From the NCBI GenBank assembly GCA_003024785.1, contig PUQB01000005.1, positions 601,217 to 665,216 on the forward strand: a stretch of 64,000 bases of DNA, written 5' to 3'. Positions 36,083 through 47,394 of this stretch are shown piece by piece. The stretch's first letter is position 1. Each line of letters starts with the position of its first letter. Source of the DNA: Selaginella tamariscina (Eukaryota; Streptophyta; Lycopodiopsida; Selaginellales; Selaginellaceae). The notes under the pieces were generated by a model. The model searched no databases, was not told the origin of the DNA, and saw only the letters and a list, made by a program, of their open reading frames with translations. Made by a program: the position numbers and the translations under genes.

Positions 36083-36762
36083 TGGTCATCGGGGACTCCA
36101 CAGGCCAGATGTGGTGGTGCTCAGGAAGCTACAGTGGTCGCCAGGACGCTGTTGAGGGCGTCCAACTCCAGGGTTCTGCCGGTACGCCGGCCTTACCTCA
36201 GGAGTAATGGGAAGTATTGGGTTGGCCTCTACCCGGATGCTGCGAGGGTCCGTGTACAGGTGAGAGGGGAGTTCTACTGAGATGATTGGGCATAGAGGAT
36301 TGCGGGACCCAGGAGTCGGCAAGCGGGGAATGCCTGCTGGTGGAGAGAATAGAAGGAAATGGATATATATTGCCTGTCTGAGTACAACTATCTCCAACAG
36401 TGGAGTAATCTATAAGACGCAGACTTGACTCCCAAAAAGACCCAACCCACTACCAACCTTCCGGCTTATATAGTGGGTACCTACCACTAGTCCCTAGCTA
36501 CAGGTGGTGCTCTCTCACTGGTCTGCCGCCTGGTGACAAAGTCCTGCCTGTCACATTTATGCGCCTCCCCACGCGTGCTGTCCTTCGTACCCTGGGTAGT
36601 TGGTCCGAACGATCGGATCTTCGCTTGCTTTTGTCGCCGCTTGACACTAGTCGCCATCGGTCCGTACCTGAAGTACCTCCCTTATCTGGCGTTTCGTCCA
36701 GCCGCTTGTCTACACTGGTGACGACTTGCCGGATGGCCACAATGACGGGCCACCGTCAACCA
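36083..36762 (-). repeat. R-family LTR (minus orientation)
   Basis: It is 680 bp; on the minus strand it runs TGGTTGAC...GATGACCA with TGGT/ACCA ends. It is closely similar to the LTR at 51122-51795 and also similar to 52802-53521. A TATATAAGCCGG box (reverse near 36463-36474) is conserved with 51413-51424 and is the probable promoter. Confidence 0.85.
36463..36474 (-). promoter_or_regulatory. TATA box of the R LTR
   Basis: The minus strand reads ACCCACTATATAAGCCGG, identical to the plus-strand LTR near 51408-51424. Its place in the middle of the LTR fits the U3/R border. Confidence 0.6.
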
Positions 36763-36789
36763 GATGCCTGGGCTTATTTGTTGGCACGT

Positions 36790-38660
36790 CCTCCGGCCAT
36801 GTGCCCTAGTTATCTGCTCCTTGTAGCTCCCGGTACATGGCGATCTCGCTCTCTGTTGCCGCTAGCACGGTTTTTAATGTGGTGATGGTCGCCTCTCGAA
36901 GCGCAATCACCCTTTGGAGCTTTGCCTCAGACCTTGTCTGTTGCTCTCGGGCCTGCTGGAGCTAATCCTCTAGGTCCTGCATCCTTTTTCGAGAGCATTG
37001 TAATTCTTGTTCCTTTGCCGCGAGGAGTTGGGCCTGTAGCTGGCTGTGTACCTCTAGCTCCCTGATGGTCCAGGCCAAGTCTTGTCCTGGGCTGGCTGGC
37101 CTGGGGCGCTTGCTTCTGGCTTCCTGAGTAGGGCTCCCGTAGGGGTGGTACTGGTTTTGGAGAGTTGCGTCTTTGTCAATAATTCCCTTCTGACTGCCGT
37201 TAGTTCTGCTTGTGCTTCAACGAGCTCCCTACACCTTCGTTCTAACCGAGCTTTGCATTCCTGTATCTGTTGTTCCCTTCCGGCTATGACCTGGCTGCGG
37301 CGTGCTGGTCATCGTTGAGTAGCCCTAGGAGAGTTTTGCACTCACTGTACAACCACTGGAAGTCCGCTCTCCTTCCGCTCCAGCTTTCCCAGGCGTCCTT
37401 CGTTCTCTTCATTGTCATCATACATAGTCGGCCTCCTTCACTCAGTAGCTCCTTAGCGACTTCTCGGGCTTCCTCCCGTTGCTCCGTGAGTTCTGTCACT
37501 ATGTCGTCATGTTCTCTTGCCATTGCTGGGAGGTCGAGGCCGTCATATATCGCCATGGCTTCGTCTAGCTAGTCGAAGACCCCCGCGAACCTGGTATAGA
37601 CCATGGAGGTCCATCGTCCATTGGCCTAGAAGTGTTGATAGTTACTCTCGTATTCGTCCTCGGGCTTGTCCTTCCTCCCTCCCTGGCTGGGTCCGGTAAT
37701 GCTCGATTGCGTCTGACGAGGATTGGTAGTGGGGGTCCTATAGCCAGGGGAATCGCGTGGATGGGTTCCGCGGTACATACCCTGGTGATTCCTGGTGGAA
37801 GGAGGCTACCCTCCGCCTGCTCCTCTATTGACGCCTGTTCTTCTGTTGAGCCATGTTCTTCTGTTGAGCCCTGTTCTTTGTAGACACCGTTCCCTCCATT
37901 GAATCCTATTCTTCTGTTGACTCCGGGGGTTCTGGCTGTTCCCCCATTTGGAGTGGTGGTGGTGCTCTTACTACTGTTCGGCCGAACGAGCCCGTGGTCA
38001 AAATAGCAATGTATCCAGCCGTGGGTAGTTTGCTCAGTGTCGGCTCGAACTCCGTGAATCCCACTAGTTAGAGCCGGAATTAGGTACTACTTAAGGCATC
38101 AGCCCAATTTATCGCAACTCCTTCCCACGCCCTGCAAAGACCGTTCGCCAATCTCTGGTGATCGACTCCCTGTTCTTCCTGTGAGCATGAAGGCCACTAG
38201 CATTACGAACTCGGCTGCTTCTTCCTTCGCTTGTATGCCTCGTAGTCCATGACTTCCTATGGTGGCGGGCCGTTGAACCTCCGCGTCCGAGCATTCCCCT
38301 AGGGCTAGGTTGTCCCCTGGTAGCCGGAAGACTATCGCCAGTTCATCGAACATAATGCGGAAGATGGCACTCCCATCCGTGCAGAATTGTATCCCCCTAC
38401 GCCCGGTTTGACTAGCCACTAATTCCGCTGACTGGAGGAATTGTTGCCTTCTCATCAAATCCTGGGTCCTCTACTTCTCCCCACGGAAGGTTGAAGAATT
38501 CATCCAATCGTAATTGTTTTCTGACTCGCCGAACGTCAGGTTGCCTGATTAATTCCTTGAACTTGGAGTACCTGGGCGATACTAACTCCGCTACTCGTTC
38601 TTGGCCCTTGATGAGCACTCGAATTTCTCTGATCACCACTGGCCGATTTCTCTCTATCCA
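36790..38660 (-). pseudogene. R retrotransposon: extra ORF after integrase (minus copy)
   Basis: Between the integrase side and the 3' LTR, the minus strand holds frames at 38412-38639, 38099-38458, 37284-37556 and about 36830-37080 that match 49240-51090 of the plus copy in order. The first part has a conserved block, FRIMFDELAIVFRLPGDN against FCIDFNELAAMFCLPENG, then VAFMLTGRTG against VVFMFTGRTE. The last part is Glu/Arg/Lys/Gln-rich (RSEAKLQRVIALREATITTL) and looks coiled coil, stopping just before the LTR. At about 37810-37900 an 18-bp tandem repeat would encode STEEQG-like units. Frameshifts and stops make it inactive. I do not recognise the family; a structural (gag- or env-like) role is possible. 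Confidence 0.65.
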
Positions 38661-39597
38661 CAGGGGTCATGGTAATGGAGGTGTGGACATTGTGCACCTC
38701 CTTTCTGAGTGTAGGTGTTGTGACCATCCTTGTGGCGTCCTCCAAGGTGTCTGGCGCGTCTATCCCTGCGCTTGGATACACAATAATGGTGCCGCCTGAC
38801 CATCATTACCTTCGTAGTGTGTGCCTCACACCTGTGGTCCAACCTCGTGGACCATGTGGTCCTGCGAGCTGGCCACACGTGCGTTTGGAGATCCTGCTTC
38901 CGGCTCCTCCGTCCTCCCTATCTCTTCTCCCCATGGTTCGCTGGTTCTGCCCCGGGATTCTTCAATCTGTGTTCCATCTGGGTGACCAGCGCTGCTACTA
39001 TCGGTCGTTCGTCGTGGTACTTGTCCGTTAACGTAGACTGTGGTTGTTTTGCTGCCGCCTGGTGAGACCCATTGTGGCTCTAACTGCACAGTCTTACCTG
39101 TTGATCCCTTCCTACCGCTTCTTCCCCATACTGGCCCCACATGTCCCCTATCTAGGTTTTCGTGTCCTACTTCCACCCGGGCGTGTCTACATCGGAGCTT
39201 CTCCTCCCCCCCCCCCCACTTCCCGGGCCAATCTCCGATCGGCCCAGGTAGTGGATATCTCTCCTTGGGACCAGGACCGTAAAAGGGCTGCCGATCTCTG
39301 TCGATACCGGCTCTGGAGTGGCTCCACTTGATTGGGGCGGCCGTCTGGCTTGGGTATGTCCACATAGGCCCTCCGGACTTGTCTTGGTGGTTGGTGAACC
39401 CACGTTCCGGTGCCGGATAGTCTCGGGCTTTGGTTGCTTCTGCGATCCCTAGCTCCTTTACGTAGGCCTGCCTCTGATGCGAGGCCTCCTATCTGGCGCA
39501 ACCCAATCCCGGGAGCCGGCCTGCGGAGGTCGCTGTTACGCCCTCGCTCCATCCCCAATGCCCGCCAGGCTCCTAATACTCCATCGCCCCAAATAGA
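38661..39597 (-). pseudogene. R retrotransposon: Gly/Pro-rich region upstream of the extra ORF
   Basis: Minus-strand frames at 38826-39365 and 39187-39708 are rich in Gly, Arg, Pro and Ser. Only the end (VASSQDHMVHEVGP) is matched in the plus copy (VASSQGHMVHKGGP near 48940). The rest is absent there. At 39597 the sequence switches to a fragment of the FCP1-like gene, so integrase and everything before it are missing. Confidence 0.5.
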
Positions 39598-39708
39598 TTG
39601 AACAAACTTAGCCTTTGGCGTCTTACTGGGTTTCTTTGTAAACTTCTCTAAGGGCTCCCCTTCACTTGTCTGCTTTTTCTTCAGTGTTTCTTTTGTAAAG
39701 GATTCCAT
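39598..39708 (-). pseudogene. Third fragment of the FCP1-like gene (Lys-rich exon)
   Basis: The minus strand starts MESFTKETLKKKQTSEGE and continues for 36-37 codons without a stop, the best preserved copy of the exon seen at 22370 and 27745. It is fused in frame to R-element sequence at 39597, which is an accident of insertion rather than a real fusion gene. Confidence 0.65.
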
Positions 39709-40139
39709 GGTGTGTATGTGTGAGAGAAGAGAGACATGCTACATATTATGGATTATGATCATGCATGGTGTGTATGTATGAGAGAAGGGATTATGCATGG
39801 TGACACTGTGTATGTATGAGAGAAGAGAGAGAGTGTTAACAAATTAAAATCGTACACATTGCATATATTAGTACACATATATACATACACACATGTATAC
39901 ACACAGACATATATATATTATATGTGTAAATTCAATGTGTTACATACACACAAACTGAGTACATATAGATCATACATGCGTTGAACATGATGTTTTCAAT
40001 AAAGAAACAATATATAATTTCCCAAGTTTGGTTTAGGGCAATGTGCATGTGTGTGCATATATGTCTCTATAAGTGCTTCTAATGCGTGTGCACATGTATA
40101 TATAAATTTATGATTGTGTTTATATATGTGTGCAAAACA
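39709..40139. repeat. TG- and GA-rich simple sequence
   Basis: Three copies of a GTGTATGTATGAGAGAAG-type phrase lie at 39709-39830, followed by CA/TA-rich simple sequence with scattered ATATAT. No gene is visible. Confidence 0.6.
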
Positions 40140-40930
40140 AATATTGAATAATTAAGAAAATAATATTAATAAACACACTATGAACATATTTTAAATTATA
40201 CATAATAATATATGATTGTATCTAATATATAGCCATATATAGTTTTAATAATATATATTAATTTAATATTGATAATAAGGTTTAACACTAGAATATTCTT
40301 GAAATAATAAGAATTTAATTAAGAAAATCCCATTAATATATACAAATGTAGATCAAGTACTGAAATAATTAACTAAATTAATTATGATAATCATGTTTAA
40401 TATTGGAATATTCTTGGAATAATAAGAAAATAATAAAGAATATCCCATTAATATAAAGAAGATTAATTACTCAAGTAATTAAGAAAATGATATTAATATA
40501 CACACTATAAACATATTTTAAATTATACATAATAATACATCATTTTATCTATATATAGTCATATATATAATTTTAATATATATTAATTTAATATTGATAA
40601 TAAGGTTTAACATAGGAATATTCTTGAAATAATAAGAAATTAATTGAGAAATATTAATATATACAAATGTAGAATAATTACTGATATATTAAGAATAAGA
40701 CTAATTTAATTTGATAATCAGGTTTAATATTGGAATATTCTTTAAATATTAAGAAAATAATAAAGAATATCCCATTAATAGTAGGAAATGTAAATTAATT
40801 ACTCGAGTAATTAAGAAAATAATAATAATAAAGACTATGAATATATTTTAAATAATACACAATAATATATCAATTTATTTATTTATAAGTGTATATATAT
40901 AATATATATTTAATAATATATACTGAATAT
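40140..40930. repeat. AT-rich tandem repeat of about 330 bp, two-part unit
   Basis: The phrase CACACTATGAACATATTTTAA recurs at about 40176, 40507 and, worn, 40832, so the period is close to 330 bases. Inside each unit two related halves begin GATAATAAGGTTTAACA (about 40269 and 40598) and GATAATCATGTTTAATATTGG (about 40386 and 40713). This gives an A-B-A-B order, a small higher-order repeat. Confidence 0.75.
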
Positions 40931-41479
40931 TCAGAATGTAGAATAATTACAAAAATTTGTAATATTAAACATTTGAATCACTTGAATCATATTAAATGCA
41001 ATTTTAAAACACTCATTGGAATTAAAGAGTATATATGTCAGATTGTCAATTATTGTTTCAACTCATCTTAAATTTTCTTTTCTGTTCTTTTTTAAAAATT
41101 TGAATTTCTGACATAAGTATTGTCGTCTGACATGTAAATTTGAAAATGCATTTAATTTCCCACTCAAATTCAATCTGGTTCTTTTTGGCAAGGGTTTCTT
41201 TATTTCTTATTTTTCACTCTTCAATTTTCTTTTTTCTTCATTATGATCAGCTCAGGAGCGACATTAAATTGGGTGCGCTATTGTTTATAGAAAGCACGCG
41301 CCTTCAGTGTTGTTTACAAGTAAGTATTATAAACAAATTTAGATATATTTATAAAGATTCACTCTCTTACATTCTCTCTTAAATTTTAGAATTTAGGGTT
41401 TAGGAATGCATTAGGATTACAATATATTTGTTAGGGATTTATCCCGTTTAAATATCCTTTAACTTAATATTCTCGGTTA
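40931..41479. other. Unique AT-rich sequence left of array 2
   Basis: No frame with recognisable content is present. It probably includes the left part of the Z transposon, whose exact end I cannot find because no second copy of this flank exists in the window. Confidence 0.4.
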
Positions 41480-42243
41480 GCCGCGGATGGGATTAATCGG
41501 CCATTTTTTTTCGCCTCTTAGAAGAGGTGGCGGGATTAATCCCGCCACCATCTCTTTAATAGCTATGGCAGAATTAGTTGGGCAATGCTTCTCGCCTTTT
41601 AAAAAGAGTGGAGATTAATCCCGCCTATAACTCTTCAACTGATAAAGAGTTACTTGAATTTATTAAAAGAGTTGTCAGCGGATTAATCTCGCCAACCATT
41701 TTAGGAGGCAGAGAAGGGGTGGCGGGATTAATCTCGCCACCACTTCCCTGTTTTAAATATTTGTGGGCAGGATTTATCCGAGATCTCTTTGAAATATAGT
41801 TTTAGAGAGAGTTGTGGGCGGGATTAATCCCGCCGCTTATTCCCCGTCGTCAGAGTTGTGGGCGGATTAATCCCCCCCTCTTCCTCGTCAGAGGATTTGC
41901 GGCGGGATTAATCCCGCCGACTTCTCGACGAGGAAGATCCGGCGGCGGGATTAATCCCCGTACTTCCTCATCGGAGGGAGTCCCGGCGGGATTAATCCCG
42001 CCGCTCTCTCGACGAGGGAGTCCGGGCGGGATTAATCCGCCGATCTTCCTCCGAGGGAATCGGCGGCGGGATTAATCCCGCCGATTCTCTTGGGGAGAGT
42101 CGAGGCGGGATTAATCCCGCCACTCTCTCCGAAGGGAGTCGCGGCGGGATTAATCCCGCCGACTCTCTCCAAGGGGTAGAGTCGGGGGATTAATCCCGCC
42201 GACGTTCCTCGTCGAAGGGAGTCTGGGCGGGATTAATCCCGCC
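41480..42243. repeat. Palindrome array 2 (about 17 units) before the transposase gene
   Basis: About 17 copies of GGCGGGATTAATCCCGCC at roughly 40-base spacing. Many, such as those near 41529, 41818, 41900, 41985, 42063, 42103, 42140 and 42224, are perfect over 16-18 bases. Spacers are GA/CT-rich and partly repeated (TCTCTCGACGAGGGAGTC-like, itself imperfectly palindromic). The array ends about 145 bases before the first transposase exon. In En/Spm-type transposons, subterminal arrays of short motifs bind the element's own protein; the same role here is inference. Confidence 0.92.
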
Positions 42244-42389
42244 CATCAGTTGTATTAATAAAGCATGAGATATTATCTTTATACATAATTATGTATTATT
42301 GCACATGCATATTATTAAGCAACGCAGTTATGATTTCTTAAAATATTGCATAAACAGATATCATAAATAACACAATTATTTATGTGCAG

Positions 42390-45300
42390 GACAATATGTA
42401 TAATACTGGAGATAAAGTATGTCTTCTTCGGAACAACGAGATAGTTGGCACTGGAACTGTGGAAGTTCGAGATGATAATGCATCATGTCACAATATTGCC
42501 CAAGGATCTTGTGTGTACGTATGGGTGAACACCATTTTCAAGCATGTTGAGGTTCCGGAATGGAATTTGAGGAGGGTTCTCCTGTATTGTGGAATTTGGA
42601 TGAAGTCAAGGCTGACACAGAATATACAGAGTCACAAACAAACAGTAGCACGAGTTTTCCAGATGATGGCTTGCCTGCTGTGATGGATGAGGTGATTCTC
42701 TTTCTTCATGAGATTGAGGTTGGGAGAGGCATCATCACAGCTATAAATCCAATGGAAGCAGTGTCAGAAGAGAAACTAGGGTCCGACTTCGTGGGTGTAG
42801 TTGTGACAGAGGTTTCACCTAATGGCACATTGCATCCTGGATCCCTCGTGAGGTGGCGAACATCTGAATTAAGACGGCAAGATGGTTCAACATATTCTGG
42901 GTTGGATTTCAATAATAACAACCCGGAAGAACAACTCATATTTGAAGAGGTTCCTTGCATTGGTCCTATTGTAAGAAAAAGGCGATTCATGGGTTGCAGA
43001 TCTTCCCCTGCAAGTTTCAGCAAGAGGGTGAAGATGGATCCTACATCTTCCGAAAGTGTTACGAGCATTTCCACGATTGACTGCTGCAAGAAGAAGTGTT
43101 GTCAGATGGCAGACCGGAATGAAATTACCCAATGTAGACATGTCTTTCGTACGCTCACCCAAAAGCAAAGGCATGAGTTTGTATATGCTGCACTAACTGG
43201 GTGTATTGATGGAATGGCCTCGGACACAGGTTATCAGAGTACATCCATGGTATTTAATAAGGTGGCCATCTGCTTCAAAGCTTGGTACAGTATATACGGG
43301 ATCCCAAAGACCACGTTCTACCGTCGGAGGGATGAGTGGCTAGATGGAGCGCGAACCTCAGTACATGGGAACACTCGCTTGGTCAAAACCCGCTCTCACA
43401 TTATGGCAGCCATAGAGATACTCAAGGCTTTTGTGGAAGCAAATGCAGACAGGATGCCTCACAAATGCCGAACCACAAATGCAGGGGTCAGGGAAAATCT
43501 CAAGGTTTTGCCTTGATCTACACTCAATTGAAGCTGTGTGAACATGTGAACAAGTGCCTCAGCTTGATGGGGCTGCAAGCAATCTGCACTGGTACCTTCA
43601 ACAACATATGGAATACTCATTTTAAGGATGTGGAGATTGCAAAACACTCTAGCTTTTCCAAGTGTGACACTTGTACATCATTGAAGGCTGCAGAGGCTTG
43701 TGCAAAAACCTTGGTGGAGATCACTGCCATTCAAAAGAAGATGGAGGCCCACATGATTGCACAACAAACTTGCCGGTCTCAGTACTATGCACACCGCATG
43801 CTTTCTGTGTCACGCCCATCAGAGTACCTGTGCTTGATCCATGACAAGATGGATCATTCAAAGACCAGCATTCCAAAGCTCGTTGCAACACCAAAGTGCC
43901 TTGGAAATGTCATGAAACTTCCGATTTCATTGACAGGTGTGCTAACACATGGACACGGTTGTGAGTCATATGGACACTTTTCACTTCCACATTGGTCTAG
44001 CGACTCCAATTTCACTATTGGGTCGTTGGCCATGTGTTTCAGAAACCTTGAAGCCCACTCACAGACAAGTCCTATCAGTGATCTCAAAGTGAAGAAACAA
44101 CACCTTCAACCTTTACATAATGCTCTCATGAACACGTCTGCACTTGAGGCTACTTGGGAATATGAGAGGCATTGTCAGCACCTGCACAAAAAACAGATGG
44201 CCCTGTTGAGAGTTCAGGTTCAGTGGAGGGATCTAGCTCAAATAGTGTACATGTGTCCTCAACATCAAATAAGCTTCCTCGTCATTTGCTTTTACAGATG
44301 GATAATTGTGCAGGCGAGAACAAAAATAGGTAAATCATTTTACTTAAGGGTTTCTCAAGCTCATACTTATTTATTTTTTTTCTAAATATGTGCTAGCATA
44401 TGGATAGTGTTTACTAACCTCCTAGAAAATGTAAAAACCTGTGTTATATGATTTTTCGTTTTAAATAAATCTCAAATAACTAAATCACAAAATAAAAAAA
44501 CTGTGGAAGAGTTCACAAAAAAGATTATACTATCAGTTTTATAAAGATAAATAAATATATTGTTGCCAAAGGTATGTTTGAAACAATCATGCTAAGTTTT
44601 CTTATGGTTGGTCACACTCATGAAGATATTGATGCGTTCTTCAGCAAGGTCTCCAACTCTACAAAAAGGACAAGTGCACTTACCTTATCACATATGATGA
44701 ATCTTTTTGAAAATTACATCTCCAAAAAAAGTTGTGCTTTGCTTGTGACTGAGGTGCCAGACTTCAAAATTTTTTTCAAGGAGTATATAAAAGAGGGGAG
44801 TGATTCTTTAGTTGGTCACCTTGTGCCACTACAATTCTTTTTCTCCATACGAGATGATATACCTATTATGCAATACAAGTTACGGCCATCAGAGCATGAG
44901 TGGTTACCGAAAGAGGGGTTAATGCTCTTCAAAAGTGGAAAGAATGGAAAGCCACTTCTCCCAGAAGGACAACCAGACCCTATTCCATTGAGTGCCCAGC
45001 TCAAGGAACAAGAGGTTATTATTGATAGCATCAAAAAAATATGTGGCATGGGTTCAAAAATCGATGCCAAAGAATTTTGATAAGGCAACTGGTTACTCAG
45101 AACTATATAAGCATGTAGTTGACTATTGGGAGACTGTTGTTCGAGAGTTGGAAGGGCCTACTGTCACAAGTACAGAATTGCAACACCCTTTTTGGCCTAA
45201 AACAAGGTGGCGAGAGGAGATTGAAATAACATCACTGAGCACAGAGGACATGGAAGCCATAGTGATGTGGAAGTGTAAACCTCACACTTTGTTGGACAAA

Positions 45301-45661
45301 GGAACCAAAAACCTAAAGCATACTTTGATTGTTGCAAGGATCTTCAAAAACTCACGATGGTTCTCATTACTCCAGATGTGTCATATAATCAGCATATTTG
45401 GATGGGTCAAATTATCGACACACCTGAAGTAATCACAAAAATAGTATGGTTAAGGTTGCATGGTTTAAACCACAAAAAAGGCGACACGAGAAGGAGAGCG
45501 AAAGATATAATGGATGCCTAGAGAAAACATGGTCTCCCAATCAAAAAGACCCAGCATGTTTTATAAATGTTAAATCCATTCGATATGGGTGGATGTCAAG
45601 AAGCGTTGATAAAGTCACGATTAACAAAACTGTAAAGGAATGTATGTTTTCTGAAGCTTAA
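42390..45661 (+). pseudogene. Z transposase, DUF7869-like
   Basis: The first exon follows an acceptor at 42389 (TTTATGTGCAG). Its N-terminal part has two similar segments (VGTGTVEVRDD... and VGRGIITAINP..., each ending V-x-W), resembling the Tnp1-type domain of En/Spm proteins. Then come CCKKKCC, KAWYSIYGIPKTTFYRRR (about 43276-43330), the SKCDTCTSLKAAEAC block, HDKMDHSKT, LLLQMDNCAGENKNR (to 44330), a donor GTAAAT, an intron, then AKGMFETIMLSFLMVGHTHEDID (from about 44568) and a C-terminal VKVAWFKP block ending at the stop at 45661. The D-x-x-D, DNCAGEN and GHTHEDID motifs look like the acidic centres of an RNase H-fold transposase. Frame breaks occur near 42565, 43500, 44190 (A-run), 45040 (A-run), 45350 and 45440, so it is dead. 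DUF7869 is recalled from similar plant proteins and was not searched. Confidence 0.72.
44332..44567 (+). other. Intron of the Z transposase gene
   Basis: Coding sequence stops at GAGAACAAAAATAG with donor GTAAATC and resumes near GTTGCCAAAGGTATG. The family normally has about ten residues (YVFAFLSLL-like) between these points, and here they are not readable, so the acceptor is uncertain and some coding sequence is lost. Confidence 0.5.
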
Positions 45662-46128
45662 AGCAATTACAAAATTATAAAATATCATATATTTAATATT
45701 CATAATTATTATAACTCTTTAATAATAGTACCAAATTGTTTACTTAACTATATAAATTTAAAAAACGATTTTGTATATTATATATATTATTACTACAAAT
45801 TTTTAATTAATAATGTTATATTTAAATATTAATATTTTAATAACAACATCAATATTTATATAATGTACCTCTTATGTTCTTCCTTAATTGTTATATTAGG
45901 CAATATATTATATAATTTAATACTTTCTACTTTTATAATGTTATTAATTTTTGTTTAATGAATGCTATAATTTATTAAAGGGTCGAATACAAAATAGAAT
46001 ATTCTATTTTCAAACATATATTCTAAAGAATATTTCTTTAATATTAGAAAATGCTAATTAAATAGCTAAAATTACTAATTATTAAGAAATGGGACTATAG
46101 CTATGCCAATTTTAGTTACAACATGCAT
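45662..46128 (+). other. AT-rich 3' tail of the Z transposon
   Basis: It is shared with 27887-28440 (same orientation) and, over about 160 bases, with 56937-57100 (reverse). Similarity ends around TTAGTTACAA, some 20-30 bases before the R-element starts, so the true terminus lies near 46115-46128 or has been lost. I do not see a clear terminal inverted repeat. Confidence 0.6.
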
Positions 46129-46149
46129 TAAGGGGGGTACCGCCGGAAT

Positions 46150-47394
46150 TGTGCCAGCACCGAATTAAACTAAAACCTGACACCCGACCCAGTTGGCAAA
46201 ACGCTACCGCATCAACCCGAACTACGCCCGAAAAGCCAAACAAGAGATTGACAAGTGGCTCAAAGCGGACTTCGTTTACCCCATCGAGAATCCGGAATGG
46301 CTGTCACCAATTGTAATCGTGCCAAAGAAAGACGGCCAGCTGAGAATCTGTGTAGATTACCAAAGCTGAATGCCGCCACGGAGAAGGACCCGTTCCCTAT
46401 TCCATGCACATAGGCCATTCTAGAAGATGTTGTGGGCCACGAGATGTACTCGTTCATGAACGGCTTCAGTGGATACAATCAGGTAACGATCGCAGTGGAC
46501 GACCAAGCCAAAACTGCCTTCATCACGAATTGGGGAGCTTACGCCTTCAGAGTTATGCCGTTCGGACTCTGCAACGCTCCAACCACGTTTCAAAGGTTGG
46601 TCCAGTGGGTGTTCCTTGACAACCTCACAGATTTTGTCCAGGCATTCCTGGACGACTTCACGGCTTATGGACAAGCGGAAGACCATGTGACGCGCCTGGA
46701 ATGGGTATTTCGGCACTACCAGGAATATGGGATATCTCTTAACCCCTCAAAGTGCGTATTTGGCATGACCACGGGGAAGTTGCTAGGACACATCGTTTCC
46801 AAGGAAGGCATCACGGTGGACCCAGGTTCAATACGAGCACTGGCCGAAATGCCTCCTCCACATAACGTTACAGAACTCCAAAGATTCCTGGGGAAAGCAG
46901 GGTTCTATCATAAGTTTATCCGGAAGCATGCTGATAGGGCCCAACCAATGACTGAATTACTCACCAAGGGAGCTTTGTACGAATGGACCACCCATCGGCA
47001 GACAACCTTCGAAGACATAAAGTGCCAACTGGTGGAAGCACCCATCCTCATTCCACCGGATTGGAACCGCCAGTTCCACCTGCAAATGGATGGCTCAAGC
47101 ATAGCGATGGTTGCGGTCCTGTCTCAGGAGGACGACGAGAGCATGCTCCGACCCATAGCATACGGAAGTCGACTCATGACACCGGCCAAACGCAACTACT
47201 CGCCGACCGACAAAGAATGCATGGCAGTCATTTATGGGGTATCCAAGTTTCGCCACTACCTTTTGAGTAACCATTTCATACTGATGAGTAGATCACCACG
47301 CCCTGTTATACCTTGTGAACAAACCACAACTCACAGGGAGGCCGGCGTGGTGGATACTCCTCTTGTAGGAGTTCGAGTTTACTGTAATCCATAA
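46150..47394 (+). pseudogene. R retrotransposon: reverse transcriptase and RNase H
   Basis: From about 46180 the frame gives RYRINPNYARKAKQEIDKWL, then LSPIVIVPKKDGQLRICVDY (finger region), a one-base loss near 46365 and a stop at 46407. The long frame 46432-47394 has FRVMPFGLCNAPTTFQRL, the catalytic FLDDF (in place of Y-x-D-D), LNPSKCVFG and LGHIVSKEGI, then RNase H with LQMDGSS and RNYSPTDKECMAVIY. This is the Ty3/gypsy order. The expected protease is not attached on the left, where the Z tail ends. RNase H degenerates before 47394. Confidence 0.88.
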
